Source of the DNA: a virus
DNA length: 29,672 nt
Reading direction: 5' to 3' (one strand)
IMG/VR virus record: IMGVR_UViG_3300046758_000205
Coordinates: 1-29,672 of that record
Positions 13,142 through 20,334 of the stretch are shown here, in pieces; positions within the stretch are counted from its first letter, which is position 1; the number at the start of each line of letters is the position of its first letter. The position numbers and the translations under genes are program-made. Under the pieces are notes generated by a model. The model saw only the letters and a list, made by a program, of their open reading frames with translations. It was not told where the DNA came from and did not search any database.

Positions 13142-15077
13142 ATTCTTTTTCAAGCCAATCAAAATCATTTATTCTACGCAAATCTTCAGGGGAATCGGCA
13201 TACTTTTCACCGTAGTTTTTGCCGTGAATAGCCCCTGCAATTGCGTATTCTCCAAATGGCTTATCTGCACCTCGAGTACACCATGCTTCTAGTCTAAAAT
13301 TCGTTTCGTCTTCTTTTTGCCTATGTATTGTTTTACTTGCTAACTTTACACATTCTCTAAAGCCACTACGCCATGCACTAAACGGATCTGTGTTAAAGGC
13401 AGTAGTATTACTCATTACTTCTATTCCTTTGAACTTATTACTAATACTAGTAGTCATATCACTGCTATACACATCCATATTTTTTGTAAGACGTGTTGGT
13501 AATAGTTTTACACCACCATATCCGTAGACTAAGTTGTTAATTGGATTGTAACTACGCCAAACATGCACAGTGTTTTTACCATCAATGTCATAATGCGCAA
13601 TTTGATAATCAAAATTAAAATTATCTATTATATTTGCATCGCCGTCTACTACCCAAAACATTTCAGTCTCTGCTGCTTTTGCAGCCATAATATGTGCTTG
13701 ATGAATACCTTTAATACCGTGTACACGATGTATTACTCTATCAGGAAATTGTTCTACAAGTTTTTTAAAATTTTCATCTGCATTAGGTTCGTTATAACTT
13801 ATAAACACTATGTCATACAGAGACGGTGTTGTTGCTTGTATGTCGTGTTCTTTTTTATTTGCAAAAAATCTATATTCAAATTCTTTTCTGCTTATTCTTA
13901 AATTCTTACTAATTAAAGCTAGGCCATCATAGTACATATTATTTTTAAAAATGTGATGTATATTTCTATTAAAAGAATCGTGATGACTTATGTAAAAATT
14001 AAAGTTAAAATCATCTTTAATGTTTAAATCAGAATAAACCATCCAGAACATATCTTCTTCTATTTCGTTACAAGCATTCATATAATCTTTATAAGAATGT
14101 ACTGCCCATTTTTTAAAACTTTTTGGATAACTTGCTACTATGTCTAATTCATTTTTTGATACATAAAATCTGTGTTCTATTTCTTTTTTAGAAACTTTTT
14201 TATCACGGGGTAATAATACTATACCGTCTCTGTGTTCGCCATTTAGAAATACTTGTACAACATTCTTATTTTGATAAGATACATGATAATCAAAATTGAA
14301 ATCTTCTGCAACTTCTACGTCACTTGGAATAGCCCAGAACATTTCTGTCTGACAATGTTCTAAAGCATTTTCATAATCGCTATAACTATCTACTTTAAAT
14401 TTTTCATAAGGTACAGGATCGCTTGCAATGACTTTTATTTGTTTTTTGTTTGCATAAAATCTATAATCTAATTCTCTCTTGTTAAAATTATAATTCTTTG
14501 GAATCAAACAAACGCCATCCATCATATCACTACTACCGTTACCAAAGACGTGTATATTATCTATACTCCAGTAATCAGGCTTGTAGTTAAATTTAAATGT
14601 ATCTCTAACAATTACATTATTAGGCACAGCCCAAAATAGATCTGTAGTAGATTTTTCTTGTGCTTCTAAAATGTCTTCAGGGGAGTTAATATAAAAATAA
14701 TCAAATTTATCTTTGCCATTATATATGTCATAAAAACATGCAATATAATCTGATTTTACTGTTTTGTAATCGCCTTGTTTTGTTGGTACTAATCTAACTG
14801 TGTTGTATGATTTAACTTTTTTACTATCTTTGTATACCTGAGGAAAAGCATGTATCGCAAGTTCTTGCCCTATTGCAGGTTTATAATACCAAGGAAAACT
14901 TTGTAATACTTCTACATTTGGATCAACTAACCAAACATATTCTTTACTGCTTTCCCATTTGCAAACTTCTTCCTCACTGTTTACAACAGGAAATTGTGTT
15001 AAGATATGATTTTTTAAATAGTCTTGTCCGTTATGTAGATGCTGACCAAATAAATCAAACTTATCAAATATGTTCAT
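13113..15077 (-). CDS. Repeat-containing glycosyltransferase-like protein (654 aa)
   Basis: About five copies of a 100-130-residue unit are visible. The core is FWxVxxDxxIxDDFNFDYxI followed by a hydrophobic VHVF strand and DGxxLLP. Copies start near residues 48, 148, 247, 344 and 473. Only the last has the full VVDGDANI (476-483), with a D-G-D like the metal-binding DxD of GT-A glycosyltransferases. It is preceded by DIVFISYNEPNADENFKKL (422-440) and HGIKGIHQAHIMAAKAAET, a GT2-like nucleotide-sugar-binding half. Earlier copies have DPN, PNN, PSD or YSD there. The protein probably transfers a sugar, with inactive repeats serving for scaffold or binding. It overlaps the start-side glycosyltransferase by 14 bases and the Nudix gene tail to tail. 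Acceptor and donor are unknown. Confidence 0.72.
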   Translation of the reverse strand: MNIFDKFDLFGQHLHNGQDYLKNHILTQFPVVNSEEEVCKWESSKEYVWLVDPNVEVLQSFPWYYKPAIGQELAIHAFPQVYKDSKKVKSYNTVRLVPTKQGDYKTVKSDYIACFYDIYNGKDKFDYFYINSPEDILEAQEKSTTDLFWAVPNNVIVRDTFKFNYKPDYWSIDNIHVFGNGSSDMMDGVCLIPKNYNFNKRELDYRFYANKKQIKVIASDPVPYEKFKVDSYSDYENALEHCQTEMFWAIPSDVEVAEDFNFDYHVSYQNKNVVQVFLNGEHRDGIVLLPRDKKVSKKEIEHRFYVSKNELDIVASYPKSFKKWAVHSYKDYMNACNEIEEDMFWMVYSDLNIKDDFNFNFYISHHDSFNRNIHHIFKNNMYYDGLALISKNLRISRKEFEYRFFANKKEHDIQATTPSLYDIVFISYNEPNADENFKKLVEQFPDRVIHRVHGIKGIHQAHIMAAKAAETEMFWVVDGDANIIDNFNFDYQIAHYDIDGKNTVHVWRSYNPINNLVYGYGGVKLLPTRLTKNMDVYSSDMTTSISNKFKGIEVMSNTTAFNTDPFSAWRSGFRECVKLASKTIHRQKEDETNFRLEAWCTRGADKPFGEYAIAGAIHGKNYGEKYADSPEDLRRINDFDWLEKEFKKSSVQLV

Positions 15078-15675
15078 TATTATTTCCTAATGTAAATGCT
15101 TTAGTACCAATGTGCGCTAACATTTTGCTAGTGTCACAATCAACAAAAACCTTGTAACCATTGTCTCTTGCTAATTTGCAAAACCAAATATCTTCGCCTG
15201 CAAAATTATCTATATCTTCATTATACTGATGGTTAAACCAGGGCTTAGGTAATTTCTTATATACATCAGTTTTTACAAGCATACACCCCATACCGACTGC
15301 ATAGACTTCGTGAAGTCCTCTTGTTTTATTAAGTCTGGTAGGAGGGTTTTCAAAATCAATAAAGGCTACTGTATCATACGGTTTGTATCGAGTGCTATAC
15401 GTACACGCAGTAATATCCTTATTATGCGATAACAATTTCTTAATTATAGTAGGAGGAATATGCATATCACTATCCATCCAAAGTATATAATCGGCACCCA
15501 CGTCCAATGCTTCGTTAACTAACGCATTCCTACTGTTTGCAATTACAGTTCCTAAAACAAAATGCAACGAAAAGTCAATATTCTGTTTTGTTAGATATGA
15601 GGTAAGGTTTGCCAGAGCACGAGCAAAAACAGTATGCACAGTGTCTCTTGCAGGAATGCAAAGAGCAAGTTTCAT
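15064..15675 (-). CDS. GT-A fold glycosyltransferase (GT2-like)
   Basis: This 203-aa protein begins LALCIPARDTVHTVFARALA, with a strand and first helix as in GT2 enzymes. It then has GTVIANSRNALVNEAL (42-57), YILWMDSDMHIPP with the metal-binding DSD at 68-70, a receptor-like strand TACTYSTRYKPYDTVAF, GMGCMLVKTDVYKKL (128-142), GEDIWFCKLARDNGY with the usual acidic ED at about 161-162, and a C-terminal His (188) in MLAHIG. It should transfer a sugar from a nucleotide-sugar donor in the cytoplasm. It starts four bases after the preceding gene's stop and its end overlaps the next glycosyltransferase by 14 bases, so the two are co-translated. Targets may be the phage's own adhesins or host glycans; no evidence decides this. 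Confidence 0.85.
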   Translation of the reverse strand: MKLALCIPARDTVHTVFARALANLTSYLTKQNIDFSLHFVLGTVIANSRNALVNEALDVGADYILWMDSDMHIPPTIIKKLLSHNKDITACTYSTRYKPYDTVAFIDFENPPTRLNKTRGLHEVYAVGMGCMLVKTDVYKKLPKPWFNHQYNEDIDNFAGEDIWFCKLARDNGYKVFVDCDTSKMLAHIGTKAFTLGNNNEHI

Positions 15676-15679
15676 TTTT

Positions 15680-16054
15680 TTAAAGTGTCTGTGGTACTGA
15701 TTCTGTAGCGAATTCTTTTTCTGCTGCTACTGTAGAATTGTTAATGTCACGAGCTGTTGCAGTACAAACTTTTACTGCTTCAGAAAAATCTTCTGCTGGT
15801 AATGCACTTGCACTTAGCATATGATCTGGTTGCACTTTACCAATAGTAATTAAGTCAGCGCCCATTAAGCGACCATAAATTTGTATCCAATGATAACGAT
15901 CGTCATCATCTGGTATATCCATTGAAGCTATAGTTTCTTTTACTTGTGTTGTTAAATCTGCATCTAAAACAAGTTGATCAAGAACTGCAAGTTTTCTTGC
16001 TTTTGTATATTGTTGTGCCAAGTCTACGTTTAAGATTTCGTAAAGCGTTTTCAT
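15680..16054 (-). CDS. Small acidic protein of unknown function (124 aa)
   Basis: I do not recognise a family. The protein is acidic and looks mostly helical, with a first helix TLYEILNVDLAQQYTKARKL, an acidic turn MDIPDDDDRYHWIQIYGRLM at about 45-64, and a low-complexity Ala/Val/Glu-rich C-terminal half. It has a good AGGAG ribosome site before ATG 16054. It lies between adhesin-type genes and two glycosyltransferases in one direction with short gaps, so it is probably part of the same message. A fibre-assembly or enzyme-partner role is only a guess. Confidence 0.65.
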   Translation of the reverse strand: MKTLYEILNVDLAQQYTKARKLAVLDQLVLDADLTTQVKETIASMDIPDDDDRYHWIQIYGRLMGADLITIGKVQPDHMLSASALPAEDFSEAVKVCTATARDINNSTVAAEKEFATESVPQTL

Positions 16055-16065
16055 AGTTACTCCTA

Positions 16066-16239
16066 TTATGTTGAAGGTGTGTAATATCCACCAAATGATT
16101 CACTAAGAAAAATCTGTCCTGATGATATTCCAATGAATGCTCCAAGCGTTGCACGTAATAATATAGGAGTCGTACTACTACCAAAGTAGTTGCGAACTTG
16201 ACTCATTGTAATTGTACTGCCTGTTGCGGGTAACGCCAT
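16066..16239 (-). CDS. 57-aa phage structural-type protein (ALPxTG...SQV motif)
   Basis: A complete small gene starting at ATG 16239 with AAGGAA upstream. The product starts MALPATGSTITMSQVRNYFG, continues with a hydrophobic stretch LLRATLGAFIGISSGQI and ends SESFGGYYTPST. The LPxxG-x-I-x-x-SQ/SxV opening and the YYxP-like end are the pattern I know from small proteins and domains next to tail-fibre genes of marine T4-like phages. There they occur as short virion-associated proteins or as fragments of larger tail proteins. No enzymatic motif. Position just after the S74 protein supports a virion role. The opposing longer frame over part of this region is not credible as a gene. Confidence 0.7.
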   Translation of the reverse strand: MALPATGSTITMSQVRNYFGSSTTPILLRATLGAFIGISSGQIFLSESFGGYYTPST

Positions 16240-16260
16240 CTGTATTCCTTAGTTCAACTT

Positions 16261-16289
16261 ATACTAACATAATATATATCATAGGTCAA
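16261..16289 (-). promoter_or_regulatory. Possible sigma-70-like promoter before the 57-aa gene
   Basis: On the minus strand TTGACC (16289-16284) and TAGTAT (16266-16261) are 17 bases apart. The -35 includes the TGA stop of the S74 gene, as at the kinase promoter. The -10 matches only four of six, so this is weak. Confidence 0.25.
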
Positions 16290-16963
16290 CTGTTTTTTAA
16301 GTCATTTACGATTTCAGTTAATTTTTCAATTTGCGTCTGCTGTTCTTTAATTGCTTCGATTAGCAGTGGAACAAGTTTATCATACTTAACTGTTAGATAT
16401 TGTGAATCAACTGGAGCAGGGCCAACAACTTCAGGTAATACTGCTTTAACTTCTTGAGCACTTACCCCTGTTTGTCTATTAGGATTATCATACCCTAAAC
16501 TTCTAGCAACATTATTTTCAGTGTATAGATATCCGTTTAGTTTTTTAACTTTGTCTAGTGCATCCGGTATTGTACCTTCAAAATCTTTTAAACGCTCATC
16601 TGAATAATATGCTGTAACTTCGCCTGTAGCAGTAAAGTTACCAGTGACTTGCATTTTAGCAGCACCGTTGTCACTTGTACTGCCTACAAGAACGTTACCG
16701 CCGAATGGTGCTAATTTTAACAAGCCACTGTCTTCAACTTCGATGCTTGGAACACCCGACACATCATTAACACTGAAGATAGTGCCTGTTAAACTAGGAG
16801 TAATACTGAACAGTTGTCCAGCACTGCTTTCCCAACTTAGACTGTTGTCATCTAGTACGTTTTGTGTAATAGGATCGTTATCAAATCCTGTAAACACAAT
16901 GCTAGGTAATCCACTTGCATTTCGTTGTGTTGTAATTACAATATCTTTATCACTATTTGCCAT
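16286..16963 (-). CDS. Fibre protein with C-terminal Peptidase_S74 intramolecular chaperone
   Basis: The 225-aa product has a beta-rich N-terminal part (residues 1-115: repeated short strands, with GNVLVGSTSDNG and MQVTGNFTATGEVTAYYS). A Peptidase_S74 domain follows from about 121. SDERLKDFEG gives the Ser121/Lys126 pair with the spacing of the self-cleaving dyad in endosialidase-type chaperones. KKLNGYLYT, GVSAQEVKAVLPEVV (166-180), YLTVKYDKLVPLLIEAI (189-205) and a final coiled coil to 223 complete it. Such domains help trimeric fibres fold and then cut themselves off. The start has a late-type box and an AGGAAA site upstream, giving it its own unit just after the lectin array. The N-terminal part is short for a full fibre, so it may trimerise as a small tip. 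Confidence 0.9.
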   Translation of the reverse strand: MANSDKDIVITTQRNASGLPSIVFTGFDNDPITQNVLDDNSLSWESSAGQLFSITPSLTGTIFSVNDVSGVPSIEVEDSGLLKLAPFGGNVLVGSTSDNGAAKMQVTGNFTATGEVTAYYSDERLKDFEGTIPDALDKVKKLNGYLYTENNVARSLGYDNPNRQTGVSAQEVKAVLPEVVGPAPVDSQYLTVKYDKLVPLLIEAIKEQQTQIEKLTEIVNDLKNS

Positions 16964-16986
16964 CTACGTTTCCTATTATCTAAGTG

Positions 16987-16994
16987 TATTTATC
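16987..16994 (-). promoter_or_regulatory. Late promoter box GATAAATA for the S74 gene
   Basis: The minus strand reads GATAAATACACT. Predicted +1 near 16981 gives an 18-base leader with AGGAAA before ATG 16963. It is placed 10 bases after the last lectin gene's stop. Confidence 0.6.
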
Positions 16995-17003
16995 ATTAAA
17001 TGT

Positions 17004-17699
17004 TTATATATTATATCGAGCTCGTTTGAGTTCAAAATTAGTTGCAATTTCCGTGTCTGACAGTGGTCTATCATATAACGAGCACTGATTAAAAGAACAA
17101 GGAGTTGCCTGTGTTGTTGAAAACCCGCCAGCTACAGAATCTTGTTCTTGATTTAATATCCACGACTCTGTTAGGCTTATGTCATTTGCAGCACTGTATT
17201 GTGCAGCAAAAACACCATTTTTATAATATCGTTGAGAACTACCGGAATGTCTAATTGTGAAACAAAATGTTGTTCCTGAAGTATAACTCAAAGTACTTCC
17301 GGCTTCTAGGGTTTCATTCCACGCCGATATGCCGCTGCCTGACCTTAGAATAAGGTAATTATTGTCAGTGGCGGCTCTTGCCTGACTGTGCAGGTAAGTT
17401 GTTCCGCTTGTAGTATTAATACTTAACCAAGTTTCTATAGTCCATTCAGATCCACTAGTTAAACTATTTAAAGCAGCTTCTGGAAATCTAATATAGGTTG
17501 ATATTTGATTACCCGCATACGTAAGTTCTCCGCCATTGGTTGTAGCATCATAACTTTGAGGTCCTACAAGTGTAGCATTGTTGTTTCCGGCAAGGTCGAT
17601 TACTGTATTGGTTCCATTATAGGATCCGAGGTTTCCTATATCGACCATCCAGATTAATCCATCGGTAACAATTTCTTTATTTCCAAATGATATTCCCAT
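17004..17699 (-). CDS. LamG/concanavalin-like lectin-fold adhesin, paralogue 5 (231 aa)
   Basis: The shortest of five tandem paralogues. The N-terminal tag MGISFGNKEIVTDGLIWMVD is followed directly by a single LamG_3-type domain: VIDLAGNNNATLVG, FPEAALNSLTSGSEWTIETW at about 72-91, HSQARAATDNNYLILRSGSG, a YYKNGVFAAQY turn (159-169) and the closing helix CSLYDRPLSDTEIATNFELK then RARYNI. It lacks the extra N-terminal jelly-roll-like region seen in the longer copies. The fold generally binds sugars or protein ligands, so it probably acts in host recognition on the tail. It is joined to paralogue 4 by TAATG, with GGGAGG about 20 bases upstream of the start. Confidence 0.82.
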   Translation of the reverse strand: MGISFGNKEIVTDGLIWMVDIGNLGSYNGTNTVIDLAGNNNATLVGPQSYDATTNGGELTYAGNQISTYIRFPEAALNSLTSGSEWTIETWLSINTTSGTTYLHSQARAATDNNYLILRSGSGISAWNETLEAGSTLSYTSGTTFCFTIRHSGSSQRYYKNGVFAAQYSAANDISLTESWILNQEQDSVAGGFSTTQATPCSFNQCSLYDRPLSDTEIATNFELKRARYNI

Positions 17700-19093
17700 T
17701 ACGCTATTCCAAACCTCCCTTTTAACATTTGTGTTTGTGTTTTAATTTCGTTGTCGCTTAACCCTCTGTTGTATACACTAAAGTATGCAATATTTCCGTC
17801 CCAGCCACTACTATCGCCGCCATATTCTAAACTTGTGCCTAAGTCTGCTCTTTCGGCACTAAGAGTAAAAGTTCCAGCAGTAGTGTTGTTTTGTACTTGA
17901 CTTACTCCGTTAAGAAATATGTTTCTTGTTTGATAGGTGCTACGTAATGCATAAATTTGCATACTGGTCATTGGTGAACCAATTGTTACCTGTGTGCGTT
18001 GATTTGCATTACAACACCCGGCGGTGTCAAAATACATAGTCTGATTGGACCATCCTGGATGTAAAAATATACCACGTGTAGTACTGTTGTTTGTACTGCC
18101 TGTATAAAATTTAAATGCACTGTTACTACTACCTGCATTGGTTTGCATAGCAAGAAAGATTGTATAACCATTTGTTGACGTAATATCAAAACTATTGCTA
18201 GGATCTCCGTTCCAACGTTTACCGCTGGTTGCAAATGTTGGTGTGCCTCCTACGTCAGTAGTTACGTTATAATGATTTGGCTGAAAATGATGTTTGTTGC
18301 CACTAAGGTCTTTCCATCCACTCATAGGATCTGTAAATAGTTCGGTAAACGGACGTTCGGTTCCATCTACACATTCTACACTAGGTTCAAACCATTGTTG
18401 GTTGGTACTGGTGTTTGTACTGTAATACAAATATGTTCTGTGCATACTTTGAGTATTGTCAGTCCTCCATACAAAATCTCTATTTGGACTTGCAACTTTG
18501 TTGCCGTTTATATCCCATACTCCGCTTTGAGGATGATTGTCTCCTGTTCCACTATTAACAGGCCACACATGACCTATAACCAAATACCAGTCGTTGGCAT
18601 TGCCCCACCAGCCACTGCTTTTCAAATACGGATTTGTGTAGTTTGTACCATTGTCTCTTCCAAGTACACCTACATTTGTTCCGCCGCTGTCTCTTCCGCG
18701 AAGTCCCATATAGAAACTACCGTTACCGGTTGTCTTACGTCTTACCCATGTGGTCCATCTGTACATTTTTTGATTGTTGATAGGAAAGTTTGAACTGTTC
18801 CATCCGCCGTCGGCATTACTAGTTGCATCTTGGTTTGACACATCCCACACAAGAGCTCTGCGGCCCCAAGGATCGGTATCTAATAATCTACTATTACCGT
18901 CACCGTTTTGTCCAAAGAAAGTAGCACCTCCGCTACTAACAGTCCAATTGGAAATTGGTAATGCATTGCCGCCGCCATCAGCTGTCCACTCACCTGCATC
19001 TACATACGATTTATCGTAACTTTGTTTGCTGCTTGCATCTAAACAACAAATCATTCCGTCTATTACTGCTCGTGATCCAAAATTTGTACCCAT
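17699..19093 (-). CDS. LamG-like adhesin, paralogue 4 (464 aa)
   Basis: The N-terminal tag MGTNFGSRAVIDGMICCLDA is shared with the neighbouring copies. Residues about 35-250 form a beta-sandwich-like region with ADGGWNSSNFPINNQKMYRW, TTWVRRKTTGNGSFYMGLRG and a Trp/Gly-rich stretch, closely paralleled in paralogue 2. A LamG-type domain follows (DLSGNKHHFQPNHYN, YTIFLAMQTN, NIFLNGVSQVQ). The end is IAYFSVYNRGLSDNEIKTQT with LKGRFGIA. These are likely carbohydrate-binding receptor-type proteins on the tail. The codons for the final KGRFG contain AAGGGAGG, which lies upstream of the next start and may serve as its ribosome site. Coupled by TAATG at both ends. Confidence 0.82.
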   Translation of the reverse strand: MGTNFGSRAVIDGMICCLDASSKQSYDKSYVDAGEWTADGGGNALPISNWTVSSGGATFFGQNGDGNSRLLDTDPWGRRALVWDVSNQDATSNADGGWNSSNFPINNQKMYRWTTWVRRKTTGNGSFYMGLRGRDSGGTNVGVLGRDNGTNYTNPYLKSSGWWGNANDWYLVIGHVWPVNSGTGDNHPQSGVWDINGNKVASPNRDFVWRTDNTQSMHRTYLYYSTNTSTNQQWFEPSVECVDGTERPFTELFTDPMSGWKDLSGNKHHFQPNHYNVTTDVGGTPTFATSGKRWNGDPSNSFDITSTNGYTIFLAMQTNAGSSNSAFKFYTGSTNNSTTRGIFLHPGWSNQTMYFDTAGCCNANQRTQVTIGSPMTSMQIYALRSTYQTRNIFLNGVSQVQNNTTAGTFTLSAERADLGTSLEYGGDSSGWDGNIAYFSVYNRGLSDNEIKTQTQMLKGRFGIA

Positions 19094-20334
19094 TACTTTC
19101 CAAACCTCGCTCTATCTAATCTAAACTGTGCGACTATTTCATCGGCAGTTAACGCTCTGTTATACACATTACACTTTGCTAGTTTGCCGTTGTATTGATA
19201 GCTGGAGCCGTTGCCGTAACGTCCTATCCAAACTTGATTGTTATTGGTTGATATTGTGCCGGATATGCTTTTACTACTTCTTTGTACACCGTCTATATAT
19301 GTTCGTTTTGTTGATCCGTCGTATGTAGCAACCATATGAAACCAGTCGCTAGTATTTAAAAGACTGCTTGCAGTATACAAACTATCGCTGCTACCGTTAA
19401 TATTAGTTCTATGTACAATATTAGTTCCTTCTTGGAAGAAACTATATTGTGTATTCACACTGCCTTTTTCAAACCAAAACCCATTTTGATTAAGAGCGTT
19501 TGTTTTAATCCAGCATTCCATAGTGTATGTTTGGTTATTTAATTGTTCGTTTGCACCAGCCATTACCCAATAATCTATATCAGCAGTAAAGGACCAACAC
19601 CCGCCACCGTCAGTATCTTCTAAAGGCCTATCGTTTCCAGAACTTGCACCAAAGTAATTTCCAGTAACCATGTCAAACATACGATTATGGTTAGGGTAAA
19701 CACGATAGGAATACGAACCGCCTTTACCGCCAACGGTTTCTTTATCAAAATCATTAGATCCTGCACTGGTCCCGAGTGTAAATCTTGGATTTTTATAATA
19801 AAGTGTACCGCTGCTGGCTAGATAGCTACTACTACATGCACCCGGATATAACAAAGGACGTGCAAAGGCAATACTGTTATTATTGCCTCCAAAACTTACA
19901 GTTTGCCATTTTCCCTTTATACTATTAGTAGCAACACTACCGCCAACTGTTCTTTCTATATTTGCTAGATAATTTACAGTGGGAAAATTATTAGCGTCAC
20001 TTGTTACAAAATAATCAAATGCAAATGTCCAATTTCCAGTTCCTATGTTGATGTCCCAACCTTTGTAATGACATCCTGTATTACCTAAGGTATAACCGTA
20101 AACGATATCTGTACCTGTAACTTCATACCCGCCTATTATTGTACCAATTGGAACACGAAAAAGATTGCCAGTGCCGTCAACTGCCATGTTACCACTAGTT
20201 TGTGTAGTGCCAGGTACTCCCCAGTCTGGACACAAATATAAATTTCTACTTTGACATTTGTCGTTGGCAGCATCTACACTCATTACAAGTGATTCAGCAC
20301 CTCCTGGTATACGTCTTCCCATATTAGCAGCCAT
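19093..20334 (-). CDS. LamG-like adhesin, paralogue 3 (413 aa)
   Basis: The N-terminal tag is variant: MAANMGRRIPGGAESLVMSV then DAANDKCQSRNLY. Residues about 45-190 form a beta-rich region (YTLGNTGCHYKGWDINIG, NWTFAFDYFVTSDANNFPTV, IKGKWQTVSFGGNNNSIAFA) resembling a carbohydrate-binding jelly roll. The C-terminal LamG domain has TYTMECWIKTNALNQNGFWF (about 268-287), DWFHMVATYDGSTKRTYIDG (332-351) and VQRSSKSISGTISTNNNQVW, the classic LamG/concanavalin order. It closes with KLAKCNVYNRALTADEIVAQ then DRARFGK. Likely host-receptor binding; partner unknown. Coupled by TAATG to both neighbours, with GCGAGG inside the last codons as a weak ribosome site for the next gene. Confidence 0.85.
   Translation of the reverse strand: MAANMGRRIPGGAESLVMSVDAANDKCQSRNLYLCPDWGVPGTTQTSGNMAVDGTGNLFRVPIGTIIGGYEVTGTDIVYGYTLGNTGCHYKGWDINIGTGNWTFAFDYFVTSDANNFPTVNYLANIERTVGGSVATNSIKGKWQTVSFGGNNNSIAFARPLLYPGACSSSYLASSGTLYYKNPRFTLGTSAGSNDFDKETVGGKGGSYSYRVYPNHNRMFDMVTGNYFGASSGNDRPLEDTDGGGCWSFTADIDYWVMAGANEQLNNQTYTMECWIKTNALNQNGFWFEKGSVNTQYSFFQEGTNIVHRTNINGSSDSLYTASSLLNTSDWFHMVATYDGSTKRTYIDGVQRSSKSISGTISTNNNQVWIGRYGNGSSYQYNGKLAKCNVYNRALTADEIVAQFRLDRARFGK

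Noticed and set aside
13563-13901. Plus-strand 112-codon frame opposite the glycosyltransferase-like gene
   Set aside because: Ile/Phe/Cys-rich antisense product typical of a shadow of AT-rich coding sequence.
15978-16184. Minus-strand 68-codon frame over the 57-aa gene and the start of the 124-aa gene
   Set aside because: It conflicts with two better supported frames that each have ribosome sites; product shows no recognisable pattern.
18395-18793. Plus-strand 132-codon frame opposite lectin paralogue 4
   Set aside because: Antisense of a well-supported gene; Cys/Ser/Ile-rich product with no domain signs.
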